NCBI GenBank assembly: GCA_021827885.1
Contig: JAKAUD010000235.1
Location: forward strand, 1-10,829
Length of the DNA stretch: 10,829 nucleotides
DNA from: Thermoplasmata archaeon
GTDB lineage: Archaea > Thermoplasmatota > Thermoplasmata > Thermoplasmatales > Thermoplasmataceae
Reading direction: 5' to 3'
Made by a program: the position numbers and the translations under genes
Notes under the pieces: generated by a model
The model's input: the letters and a program-made list of their open reading frames with translations, nothing else
Database searches by the model: none
What the model was told of the DNA's origin: nothing
Shown: positions 1-7,156 of the stretch, piece after piece
How the letters are laid out: every line of letters begins with the position of its first letter
Position numbering within the stretch: the stretch's first letter is position 1

Positions 1-1292
1 CTGTATGCTGCAGCGCTTGATTTAAGAAAATTGTACAGGAAACTTTCCACTTGCGCAAGATTCCTTTCACTGCTTTCAGATCTGAACATTGTCCTGCTCA
101 ATGCATCTGAAATATATTTGCGGTTAATTCTTTCAATAGCCGAAAGATCTGACATGGCATCTATGCCGGCCTGAGTTATATGGTATGTGGAATTGGATCC
201 ATATATGAAATTGGAATGCCTGCAGAAACTGTCCAGGAAAGTCAGTGTTTCCTCATTGATTGAAAGTATTGAGGTTAGTTTGTCTGTTGTGCGCCTCTTT
301 CCATGCAGTTCAAGATAGTACGATGCTATGAGGAAGTTTCTGACACTTATTACTAGAGAATAATCTTCATCCTTTGCTCTGGGGACATTTATGTTGGTTA
401 TTGGCCTGAGTCCTGAAAGTTTTTCCATTGACAGGAGTAACATCAGCTCATCAGGCACGACGTAGGCCATGTCAGTGCCATAATTGTGAGACCGTGCAGT
501 TAAAAGAAGGAAACTGGATAAGAAATGCCCCAGAAGATTTCCATTTGCAGAATCGTGTCTGGCATGTCTGTCATTCCTGCCCCTGGCGATGCTGTCATCT
601 CTTTCCTGATGGGCATCCATAAGCTGCAGTATCTCCCCAGAGGATACAACACCATAAAGATCCACAATCTGATCGTAAATCCTTCTGGCTTCAGGTTGCA
701 ACTGGGAAAGAATATGATCAAACTCATTGATTACATATGAATATACTGCCCCTTTCAGGAAAACGTCGCTGGTGGACTGTAGGGATGTGAATTTCACCGA
801 ATCCAGGAACTCTTTGAGTCTGACCTTTCCAGTATCCATCAGTGCATTGTCCAGCGTTAACTGTGAGGAAAGCTTCATTGAGGATCGGGGGATAAATCTG
901 TACTCCGCCGGTACAACAATATATTCTTCCAAATCCACCGAAATCCTGAACAGCAGGCAGGCATCAATGGCATCATTCAGCGCCCTGGCATAAGACGCTT
1001 CCTGAAACTTCTTCCTGAAAGTGGTCAGTTGCATTGGTATGATATATGATGAAACAACATTGCAGATGTACCTGACAGAATAATCCATTATCCGGATATT
1101 GCCAAATGGGTCCCCGCTGGATACTATGTATCTTGCCAGAGAATGCGGATCCATTTCACGCTGCCCCCTGTCGGCGATGACTGACTGTTGCTTGAAGCGT
1201 TTCAGGATTCTTCTGTAGTAGGCAATGTCATCAGAGTGAATCTTTTCAAGTATCTGGGACAGAGTCATTACCCTGAGTGCCTTATCATTCAT
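1..1292 (-). CDS. Partial protein downstream of XPB, possibly helicase-associated (runs off left edge)
   Basis: I translated the minus strand by hand. From an ATG at 1292 the frame stays open for about 430 codons to base 1, so the C-terminus lies outside the window. I do not firmly recognise the protein. It is mostly helical with no membrane segments. It opens with a helical segment (ALRVMTLSQILEKI). Around residues 275-285 is a 'YVVPDELMLLL' stretch like those in bacterial helicase-associated (Helicase_C_3-type) proteins. Around residues 335-385 is a winged-helix-like region with 'YHITQAGIDAM'. It follows the XPB gene by 114 bp on the same strand. In actinobacteria an XPB gene also neighbours a helicase-associated protein (from memory, Rv0861c and Rv0862c), so a functional partner is plausible but inferred. 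The start is uncertain: the frame is open upstream to a TGA at 1356-1358, with GTG codons at 1343 and 1346, and no strong ribosome binding site marks any of them. Confidence 0.75.
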   Translation of the reverse strand, partial: MNDKALRVMTLSQILEKIHSDDIAYYRRILKRFKQQSVIADRGQREMDPHSLARYIVSSGDPFGNIRIMDYSVRYICNVVSSYIIPMQLTTFRKKFQEASYARALNDAIDACLLFRISVDLEEYIVVPAEYRFIPRSSMKLSSQLTLDNALMDTGKVRLKEFLDSVKFTSLQSTSDVFLKGAVYSYVINEFDHILSQLQPEARRIYDQIVDLYGVVSSGEILQLMDAHQERDDSIARGRNDRHARHDSANGNLLGHFLSSFLLLTARSHNYGTDMAYVVPDELMLLLSMEKLSGLRPITNINVPRAKDEDYSLVISVRNFLIASYYLELHGKRRTTDKLTSILSINEETLTFLDSFCRHSNFIYGSNSTYHITQAGIDAMSDLSAIERINRKYISDALSRTMFRSESSERNLAQVESFLYNFLKSSAAAY

Positions 1293-1406
1293 TCTCTTAC
1301 CCCAAATTTCCCGAGGTTGTGCATCGTTCCGTTCGTCATACACCACTGAAGTGGCTCAAACCATGGATGTAGTTGATATTTCTTATGAGGCATCCACAAA
1401 ACGTTC

Positions 1407-3212
1407 TCAAACATCTTTTTCACTCACCCTGACGCTGGATATCAGGTCCTCTTGATTTATTATGGTGTACCCATAACCACGTTCAGTGAGAAAGAGTTGC
1501 CTTCTCATGGAATATTCCTGATCAAGGGTGTCAGAGGTGACAATGGTGTAGAAGTATGCCTGGGTATCCCTTGACTTTGGCCTAAGTATTCTCCCAAGCC
1601 TCTGTGCCTCCTCCTGTCTGGAACCGAATGTTCCCGAGACCTGAATCGCAACATTTGCGTCAGGCAGATCAATGGCATAGTTTGCCACCTTGGACACCAC
1701 CAGCATATTTATGTTTCCTTTCCGGAACTGTGAATACAGTTCTTCCCTCATACTGTTCTTAGTTTTTCCAGTGATTACGGGTACACCAAGCATATCAGCA
1801 ATTTTCTGCAGCTGGTCAATATAATCCCCTATTATCAGCACGGAATCGTCCGGGGAGAGCCTCTGAAGAATTGATTTCAACGCATTTATCTTCACGGGAT
1901 TTTCCGCAGCGATTCTGTACTTAAGCCTCTGTGGTGCAACGGCATACTGCATCATGTACTGCTCATTTGGGAATTTCACCCTGACCTCACTGCACACAGC
2001 AGTGGCAATCCACCCATCCCTTTCAAGGTCCTTCCAGGGGGCATCGAACTTCTTGGGCCCTATAAGTGAAAAAACATCGTCCTCCTTGCCATCCTCTCTG
2101 ATGAGAGTTGCGGTGAGTCCGAGCCGTTTCTTCGCCTGAATTTCCGAAGTGATCCTGAAAACCGGTGCCGGCAGCAGGTGAACCTCATCATATACGATAA
2201 GGCCCCAATTCCTGGCCATGAACACATTGAGATGCGGGTAGATCTTGGTAATATCACCTTCGGAAAGCTCGTCGAAATCGCCGGAATCCTCAATGTCCAG
2301 GAACTTTGCAGCTGATTTCACCGTCGAATGAGTCAGTATCTGGTATGTTGTCACTGTTATGGGCTGTATCTCTTTGCTGTCGCCAGTGTATTCGCCAATC
2401 ATAAGTGGATCTACTGATGATTTGTCGGTGATCTCCCTGATCCATTGCCTCACTGCTACCGTACCGGTGGTTATTATGAGCGTATTCTCCCGTATTCTTT
2501 CCATCGCTCCCATTCCAACAACGGTCTTGCCTGCTCCGCTGGGGAGCACAATGACACCACTCCTGCTGCCATCTCCTCCGGATAAGAATGATTCAATGGC
2601 TTCTCTCTGGTATGAACGAAGGCTGAACGGTTCTCCGGTGCTGGTCCTATCTGCAAGTGAAAAGTCAAGGGGATCCCCTGGTTGAAATCCAACCAGATCT
2701 TCCACAGGATATGACACCTTTATCAGTGCCTGTTTCAGACGGCCCCTGAAAATTGATTTAACCCGGATTGCATTTGTCCCTTCCCACCCATCCAGGAAAT
2801 TCTGGATGGCTTTTCTGTTTGCTATCTCCTGTAACACTATACGATCATCAGAAATGAGATAGATATATTCTGGATCAAAATTTGTAATTCTGTCAGGAGG
2901 CATCTTAACAAGCTTAACCCTTCCGTATCTCCGGTACCAGTCCTGAATATTGTGCAATATATTTCCCGGGACTTCATACTTGGAATTTGCTGACAGGGTG
3001 TCAATCATTTCGTCAAGGGATATGCCGGTGGATGCAGCATTCCATACCGCAAGAGGCGTTATCCTGTAAGTGTGAATATGTTCAGGGGACTTAATAAGTT
3101 CAGCAAACCTGCTGATCTTGTCCCTGCATGATCTGTCAGGATCAGATTCAACCTCAAGAAATATTGTTCCATCGCCCTGGACAACAAGAGGTTTCGATGT
3201 ATTTGGATTCAT
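1407..3212 (-). CDS. xpb: Bacterial-type XPB/Ssl2 superfamily 2 DNA helicase
   Basis: This is an ATP-dependent 3'-5' DNA helicase or translocase of the XPB (ERCC3/Ssl2) family, which opens DNA in nucleotide excision repair and, in eukaryotes, in TFIIH. The 601 residues contain an N-terminal XPB/Ssl2 domain (about 7-135, with KSPEHIHTYRITPLAVWNAA), a damage-recognition-like region (about 145-195), Walker A PSGAGKT (224-230), DEVH (342-345), TAT (367-369), the XPB hallmark RED (372-374), and motif VI QRLGRILR (537-544). From memory, typical archaeal XPBs are near 440-460 residues and lack the N-terminal domain. This one has the length and motif wording of bacterial XPB, for example the mycobacterial protein. 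An insertion of about 20 residues lies near 297-333. The ATG at 3212 has AGGTG four bases upstream and a TATA box, which supports this start. Transfer from bacteria is inferred. Confidence 0.95.
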   Translation of the reverse strand: MNPNTSKPLVVQGDGTIFLEVESDPDRSCRDKISRFAELIKSPEHIHTYRITPLAVWNAASTGISLDEMIDTLSANSKYEVPGNILHNIQDWYRRYGRVKLVKMPPDRITNFDPEYIYLISDDRIVLQEIANRKAIQNFLDGWEGTNAIRVKSIFRGRLKQALIKVSYPVEDLVGFQPGDPLDFSLADRTSTGEPFSLRSYQREAIESFLSGGDGSRSGVIVLPSGAGKTVVGMGAMERIRENTLIITTGTVAVRQWIREITDKSSVDPLMIGEYTGDSKEIQPITVTTYQILTHSTVKSAAKFLDIEDSGDFDELSEGDITKIYPHLNVFMARNWGLIVYDEVHLLPAPVFRITSEIQAKKRLGLTATLIREDGKEDDVFSLIGPKKFDAPWKDLERDGWIATAVCSEVRVKFPNEQYMMQYAVAPQRLKYRIAAENPVKINALKSILQRLSPDDSVLIIGDYIDQLQKIADMLGVPVITGKTKNSMREELYSQFRKGNINMLVVSKVANYAIDLPDANVAIQVSGTFGSRQEEAQRLGRILRPKSRDTQAYFYTIVTSDTLDQEYSMRRQLFLTERGYGYTIINQEDLISSVRVSEKDV

Positions 3213-3216
3213 TATG

Positions 3217-3221
3217 CACCT
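3217..3221 (-). promoter_or_regulatory. Ribosome binding site of xpb
   Basis: AGGTG on the minus strand, four bases before the ATG at 3212. It matches the archaeal 16S anti-Shine-Dalgarno and fixes the xpb start. Confidence 0.65.
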
Positions 3222-3246
3222 GATTTTGTGATTGAATTCATGAACG

Positions 3247-3254
3247 TATAAAAA
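3247..3254 (-). promoter_or_regulatory. TATA box of xpb
   Basis: TTTTTATA on the minus strand, centred about 38 bp before the xpb ATG. Transcription would begin near 3225, leaving a leader of about 13 nt that just holds the AGGTG site. No oligo-T terminator is visible between the toxin stop at 3299 and this box, so read-through from the AbiE unit is possible. Confidence 0.55.
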
Positions 3255-3298
3255 TCATATGATCAAGCTGTTTTGCCGATTTGATTGATTTCAATTTC

Positions 3299-4050
3299 TC
3301 AATATGGAGCCAACCACTTTCCGATGTATGATTTCACTTCATCAAAGTCAGGCAGTTCCCCAAGAATCATTGGCTTCAATTCTTTAGAGTAAATCTTGTT
3401 TCTTGACTCCAGTTTGTGCATAAACTTTGAGGAGTCGAAGTTAAGGTCATGATAAGCAAGCTTTCTGTTCACCAGTTCAATGTCAAATCTGATATTTTTC
3501 CCACGAATCAAATAATAGAGGTCAAAGATATCCCTGCATTTTTCCCGGGTGAGTATAGCCCTTACCTTTTCTGCTCCAACCTCATCTAGATTCATTCCAG
3601 ACAAAATTTTCACTGGAATATCATACTGTGGAAAGTCTGTTTTCAATGATAGACCTGGAAGAACAACTTTCTCCCTTCCACTGACCTCAACATAGATAAC
3701 ACATCTGTCTTTATCGCTGGAGTGCAGTGGGCCATCGATCATGTATCTTACTGACAGACCAAGTTCACTGTCCTTGAGATTTTTCATCTCATTTTCATAT
3801 CCATACAAATTCATGGATCTGGAAACAAATTTCGCAAAATTTTTCCTGAGGGGGCTTTAGCAGTAAAATCAAGGTCCTCAGAAAACCTGTTCAATCCGTG
3901 AAATAACCACAAATAGGTTCCACCCTTAAAGACGAGAGGGTAGTCAGAAATAATTGTGAGAATAAGGCTCTGCAGGTAATGTTCCTCCTGCTGCCATGGC
4001 CTCATTCCAGAGAGCCTAGCTATTTCTTTTATTTTGCTTGCGTCTATCAT
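3299..4050 (-). pseudogene. AbiEii-like nucleotidyltransferase toxin, frame broken
   Basis: An AbiEii-type (MNT-fold) nucleotidyltransferase, the toxin of AbiE toxin-antitoxin pairs. The first part (4050-3811, 79 codons) carries the catalytic core: KGGTYLWLFHGLNRFSEDLDF, with the GG signature and the EDLD acidic pair. It ends in unrelated residues at TGA 3811-3813. The second part (frame of the ATG at 3814, to 3299) continues with NLYGYENE, an acidic 'VYVEVSG'-like strand (IYVEVSG), and the family's EKVRAIL...RDIFDLYYL signature. Changing frame by one base at the A5 run (plus-strand T at 3840-3844) gives DFTAKAPSGKNFAKFVSRSMNLYGY, a seamless join totalling about 250 residues, normal for the family. 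The loss of one A from an A6 run is the simplest explanation. A read error or translational slippage is not excluded. The start overlaps the antitoxin stop by ATGA. If the break is real, full-length toxin is not made. Confidence 0.8.
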
Positions 4051-4628
4051 TCCACAACCTCAAGCAACTTATGTTTTCCCTTGCCAGAGAATTTCCCGAG
4101 AAACGATTCAAATTCACGCATTTTCCTGTTGCCTATATACGAACGCAGGTCTTCCAGCGAGAAATAATTAAGGTAAAATCCATCCAACAGCGCTTTTTCA
4201 ACGGTGGCGACGAAGCAGTAGCTACCTCCTATGGTGTGACGTTCATAGCCAAACATGAGTCCGGGGGGAATCTTATGGTATTCAAGTCCCAAACCATCTA
4301 GCTTTATGGAATTAACTGGAGTCACTGACTGAATCCTGCGTGGAACCTGCTGCGTTATATTATGGAACAACAGTGCAGAGGATAGCGATATGTATGAAGG
4401 TTCAACAAGTTGCGATGCTATTACAAAGTCATTATCTATGAATGAGATCTTTCCCCGAACCAAACGTTTTGCGAAACCATTTTTCCAGAGCCTCGTCAGG
4501 TATACAGAAGCAGTGGTGTAATCCTTGCCAATTAGATTAGACAGCTGTGATGTATTATAAACGGCCCTATCAGAACTTAAGGCCATTTCCCTAATCTTGT
4601 ACAGTGTAAGTTCCTTCATTATCGTCAT
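4047..4628 (-). CDS. AbiEi-like antitoxin / transcriptional repressor
   Basis: A 193-residue AbiEi-family antitoxin. Known members bind operator DNA through an N-terminal winged helix and neutralise the AbiEii toxin through the C-terminal domain. The N-terminal helix-turn-helix is visible at about 24-60 (YNTSQLSNLIGKDYTTASVY, then RLVRGKISFI). The C-terminal AbiEi domain shows SALLFHNITQQVPRRIQ (84-100) and the family signature ATVEKALLDG (141-150). The stop overlaps the toxin start by ATGA at 4047-4050, the usual coupled arrangement. The ATG at 4628 is chosen because a TATA box lies about 38 bp upstream. A second in-frame ATG at 4619 is possible. Neither has a clear ribosome binding site. 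An inverted repeat overlapping the promoter suggests autoregulation. The frame is intact although the toxin frame is not. Confidence 0.88.
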   Translation of the reverse strand: MTIMKELTLYKIREMALSSDRAVYNTSQLSNLIGKDYTTASVYLTRLWKNGFAKRLVRGKISFIDNDFVIASQLVEPSYISLSSALLFHNITQQVPRRIQSVTPVNSIKLDGLGLEYHKIPPGLMFGYERHTIGGSYCFVATVEKALLDGFYLNYFSLEDLRSYIGNRKMREFESFLGKFSGKGKHKLLEVVE

Positions 4629-4637
4629 TCAGGCTTT

Positions 4638-4670
4638 ACAATATTGTTAATAACGAATGACAATATAAAC
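4638..4670 (-). promoter_or_regulatory. AbiE promoter with candidate autoregulatory operator
   Basis: The TATA-like GTTTATATTG (minus strand, 4661-4670) lies about 38 bp before the antitoxin ATG. On the plus strand ATATTGT (4641-4647) and ACAATAT (4660-4666) form a perfect 7-bp inverted repeat with a 12-bp spacer. The first arm also lies in a 10-bp palindrome, ACAATATTGT (4638-4647). One arm covers the TATA box and the other the expected start of transcription, so bound protein would block initiation. AbiEi proteins are known to bind inverted repeats in their own promoters. That this is the site is inference. Confidence 0.55.
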
Positions 4671-4836
4671 TTCACCAAGGTTGAGGCGGATTATTCTAAA
4701 CTTATAAGGTGAGGAATCTGAATTTTGTGGTGCGAAATACCATTTTTCTAACTCTATCAGTACCATAAAATTGATTGCAAGTTCTTATTGTTAATTCTAC
4801 TTATTAAATTATGATTTTATTATACTTGTTGAAAAT

Positions 4837-4857
4837 AAAAAAATGAGTAATTAAAAA
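4837..4857 (-). terminator. Oligo-T terminator of the secreted-protein gene
   Basis: On the minus strand, five T (4857-4853) and then seven T (4843-4837) follow the stop at 4862 within 25 bases. Archaeal RNA polymerase ends on such runs without needing a hairpin. Confidence 0.6.
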
Positions 4858-4861
4858 GAGA

Positions 4862-5458
4862 TTATGGGACAGAGGTGATGAATATCTCAGTTGACAGATA
4901 GAATGTTGCAGAGATCATTCCATTGTCATTAGCAGTGTTCGCCAACCCAATGAAGACATGATAGGAAACATTTCCTGCTGAGCTACCAGGGGCAATTATA
5001 CCGGAAGGCATTGGAGTAACATTATAGTAAAATCCTGGAGCGCCATTAACTCCCGTCAATTCCTGACCGTAAACGAAATCGCTTGCCGATACATTGTATG
5101 TAGCGTATCCACCACCAGACAGCCCACTACCGCTCACTGATGTTGCTTCGGAAAGCATTATTGGTACTGTGCCTGTATAGTTTAATGACAGATTAAATTC
5201 TACCCAGGAACCTGGCGAGAAATTATCCGCTGAGAGCTGGATTTCGGTTGTCGTTGTAGTAGGTGTTCCATATGCGGGATCTATGGGGTGTGCACTTCCA
5301 TACAGGTAGTATCCCGTAAAATTCTGGCTGAAATCTATATTGCCGGCCGTTGATGTTACAGTGGTGCTTGCTCCACCAGTGAAAGCTGAGAATGCCAGTG
5401 CTCCTGACATTACAACCAAAACTGGAACCATCACCATTACTAACAATTTCTTGTTCAT
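4862..5458 (-). CDS. Small secreted or surface-anchored protein, Ser/Thr/Gly-rich
   Basis: A 198-residue protein with an N-terminal Lys pair and hydrophobic segment (MNKKLLVMVMVPVLVVMSGA, 1-20), a signal peptide or membrane anchor. The following 'AFSAFTGGASTTVTSTAGNIDF' pattern resembles the start of TasA/camelysin-like exported proteins, which read 'AYFTDT..S.GNTFTAGTLD'. The rest is predicted beta-rich, with almost no Lys or Arg and seven N-glycosylation sequons (Asn 46, 79, 89, 93, 122, 146, 163), fitting an exposed extracellular domain. The start at 5458 is chosen over an upstream ATG at 5503 because GGTGA (5466-5470) sits seven bases before it and the TATA box (5491-5500) lies between the two. 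It stands alone with its own promoter and terminator. The exact function is unknown. The TasA-like assignment is weak. Confidence 0.82.
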   Translation of the reverse strand: MNKKLLVMVMVPVLVVMSGALAFSAFTGGASTTVTSTAGNIDFSQNFTGYYLYGSAHPIDPAYGTPTTTTTEIQLSADNFSPGSWVEFNLSLNYTGTVPIMLSEATSVSGSGLSGGGYATYNVSASDFVYGQELTGVNGAPGFYYNVTPMPSGIIAPGSSAGNVSYHVFIGLANTANDNGMISATFYLSTEIFITSVP

Positions 5459-5472
5459 TTGGTTTTCACCAA
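5459..5472 (-). promoter_or_regulatory. Ribosome binding site inside a GAAA-tetraloop hairpin
   Basis: On the minus strand TTGGT-GAAA-ACCAA ends right against the ATG at 5458. The GGTGA ribosome binding site occupies the upper stem and the loop. A 5-bp stem closed by a GNRA tetraloop is small but unusually stable for its size. Confidence 0.5.
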
Positions 5473-5490
5473 AATAACATGTTTTGTAAC

Positions 5491-5500
5491 GTATATGAGA
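5491..5500 (-). promoter_or_regulatory. TATA box of the secreted-protein gene
   Basis: CTCATATACG on the minus strand, centred about 37 bp before the ATG at 5458. The transcript would begin around 5470 with a short leader made up largely of the hairpin at the ribosome binding site. Confidence 0.5.
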
Positions 5501-5529
5501 CAAATGAAGTTTGATTATGAAAGGAAAAT

Positions 5530-5561
5530 ATGTACTAAGAATACAGAAATGGACTAAGAAT
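5530..5561. repeat. Imperfect 13-bp direct repeat upstream of the secreted-protein promoter
   Basis: ATGTACTAAGAAT (5530-5542) and ATGGACTAAGAAT (5549-5561) match at 12 of 13 bases and are offset by 19 bp, about two helical turns. They lie 30-60 bp upstream of the TATA box at 5491-5500, where an activator could bind. Function is inferred from position only. Confidence 0.4.
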
Positions 5562-5621
5562 TATTCATAATATGATAACGGCCTTAAGCACATATAATAA
5601 TATCATATGGAAAGGTGTTGC

Positions 5622-5675
5622 ATGAGGTTTACAGGTTTCCGCCCCATTATGGTGAAAGGAGCAGCGAGGTCCTAG
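5622..5675 (+). other. Possible 17-codon small ORF
   Basis: An ATG at 5622 is preceded by AAGGTG with a four-base gap and by a TATA-like CATATAATAA at 5591-5600. It opens a frame of only 17 codons ending in TAG. The start signals are better than expected for so short a frame, but the peptide (MRFTGFRPIMVKGAARS) is not recognised. It could be the decayed start of a lost gene or chance. Apart from this and the direct repeat, nothing else is seen in the 5504-5724 gap. Confidence 0.2.
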
Positions 5676-5724
5676 ATCATCTCATAGGAAAAATCCCAAG
5701 GTAATTATCCATACTGCCATAGGC

Positions 5725-7113
5725 TCACATTTCCATATTTTTATAGTTCCTGACTGCTTCATCTGCAGATTGCAGATCAAATTCCTCGGGATCGTATTCA
5801 CCAAGCCATTCTACTGTGGATTCGTGTTCCGGATCGGCGGGATCTGATACAACTCTCAACACATCCTGATATCCATACGCCCCGCCACAGTCTTCTGGTG
5901 GGCCATTTCTCTTTCCCCCTATGCAGGATGGTAAATTCTTGTTCTTATTGTAAGGGAGAATTTTCTGTATCGTTATGCTATGCTCCCAGTTATCGCCATA
6001 ATCGTATGTGTACGAAAATCTCGAACCCTCCCTTAAAGCCAGTTGTGCTAGCTTTGTTTTCCGGGAATCAATGTCATCAGGAAACTCATCATCCATCAGG
6101 TCTGGATTTGCATAATGCGCATTTCCAATGTCAAATTCATAGAGATGATAGTTATACCATCCAAATGCAGCCTGTATGATTAGATGCAGGTCATGAAGTG
6201 TCGTTGACGATCCTACAAGGAGCTTTCTCCATATTGGAGGGGAAATTCCTTTGATTGCAACACGAAGCTGGTAAACATCATTGATCCCTTCTCCTGAATT
6301 GTTTTTCAGACTTACTCTGCCATTCAGTCTTTTATTGTCAGGAGCAGAGTTATCCTTATCCTTCGCCTTCTCATATGATTTCACCAGAGCTTCTTCCAGA
6401 AGTTCTGTGAGATCCGTCTTTTCAAGTATATGATAAAAAAGCTCCTTTCTAAACTGATTTGCAAAATTAACGTAAATCTTCTTTCCAACAAGTTTCAGGG
6501 AACATAGTGTTGTTGTTACTCTAACAGGTTTGTCTTTTCTACTATCAAAAAACTGTATTTCGATGGGATTGCTGTCCATTCCGTCGGCTGATTGGGTTAC
6601 TGTTATGTCCATTCCCATGTACTTAAACCTGAAATCGTTTTCTTCAAGATGCTTCAGGAATGCCATGAGCCGCATAATAGTTACGAAATCATTCAATTTC
6701 GCGGAAAAAGGCTTTGATGAAAGCGTATTCACAACGGGTTTTCCGGCATGAAGTAAATTCTTTCCTCCAGGAATATTCAAGTTACGTAGGAATTCAAGCC
6801 TCTTCTCAAGGGTTTTGTTGGTTTTAAGCAGATATTCATTAATGATCCTCTGTAGAATAGTAGCGGTGAAGAAATCTGTATCAACTTCCACCACTTTGTT
6901 GTATCTCTTTTCTTTGTTATTTCTTATGAATTCGACAACAGGCGCCGGCAGCGAGCCACCCAGCTCCGCGGGTGTTAGACCTTCCTTGTTGACAGGGACT
7001 AGAAAATTAAAGTATTGCACTGCGACATTCAAGGCTCCTTCTACGTCGTGAGTTATATCAAACTCTTCATCAGGCATCATTATCTGAAAATCTACTCCTC
7101 TGGTAGGCGCCAT
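5725..7113 (-). CDS. Two-domain protein with C-terminal pRiA4b ORF-3-like domain
   Basis: A 462-residue protein. The C-terminal third (about 278-455) is a plasmid pRiA4b ORF-3-like domain, which databases also call 'IS1096 element passenger TnpR family'. Its signatures are PPIWRKLLV (292-300), LHDLHLIIQAAFGW (306-319), YDYGDNWEH (370-378) and a Gly/Pro/Cys-rich NGPPEDCGGAYGY (403-415). The biochemical role of the family is not established and the label does not prove recombinase activity. The N-terminal 270 residues are mostly helical and acidic. I do not recognise that domain. A charged linker (about 245-275) separates the two. The ATG at 7113 is supported by a TATA box about 39 bp upstream, though no ribosome binding site is seen. 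Met12 and Met13 are alternative starts. It is monocistronic. The family's frequent occurrence on plasmids and mobile elements fits the accessory character of this stretch. Confidence 0.88.
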   Translation of the reverse strand: MAPTRGVDFQIMMPDEEFDITHDVEGALNVAVQYFNFLVPVNKEGLTPAELGGSLPAPVVEFIRNNKEKRYNKVVEVDTDFFTATILQRIINEYLLKTNKTLEKRLEFLRNLNIPGGKNLLHAGKPVVNTLSSKPFSAKLNDFVTIMRLMAFLKHLEENDFRFKYMGMDITVTQSADGMDSNPIEIQFFDSRKDKPVRVTTTLCSLKLVGKKIYVNFANQFRKELFYHILEKTDLTELLEEALVKSYEKAKDKDNSAPDNKRLNGRVSLKNNSGEGINDVYQLRVAIKGISPPIWRKLLVGSSTTLHDLHLIIQAAFGWYNYHLYEFDIGNAHYANPDLMDDEFPDDIDSRKTKLAQLALREGSRFSYTYDYGDNWEHSITIQKILPYNKNKNLPSCIGGKRNGPPEDCGGAYGYQDVLRVVSDPADPEHESTVEWLGEYDPEEFDLQSADEAVRNYKNMEM

Positions 7114-7147
7114 CTCTATAACCCTAGATACCTCAAGATGCTTGTTA

Positions 7148-7156
7148 GTATATTAA
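7148..7156 (-). promoter_or_regulatory. TATA box of the pRiA4b-like gene
   Basis: TTAATATAC on the minus strand, centred about 39 bp before the ATG at 7113, giving a leader of about 13 nt. The GAGGT at 7130-7134 lies too far upstream to act as a ribosome binding site. Confidence 0.45.

Noticed and set aside
428..993. Three short overlapping frames opposite the left-edge gene
   Set aside because: They are antisense or out of frame to a continuous minus-strand frame from 1292 to base 1 with protein-like composition.
1..1292. Bax1 (DUF790) nuclease, the usual neighbour of archaeal XPB
   Set aside because: The translated N-terminus and the rest do not resemble Bax1 as I know it, and the XPB is of the long type.
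1344..1355. CCACT-GA-AGTGG symmetry between xpb and the next gene
   Set aside because: The two-base loop cannot form a hairpin, and no T-run follows, so it is not called a terminator.
3811..3860. Classic programmed -1 frameshift site in the toxin gene
   Set aside because: The A5/T4 stretch is slippery-looking, but no X XXY YYZ heptamer is in phase and no stimulatory hairpin is obvious, so mutation or read error is preferred.
5458..5503. Upstream ATG giving a 213-residue secreted protein
   Set aside because: It would place 15 polar residues before the signal segment and start upstream of the TATA box. The ATG at 5458 has GGTGA at ideal spacing.
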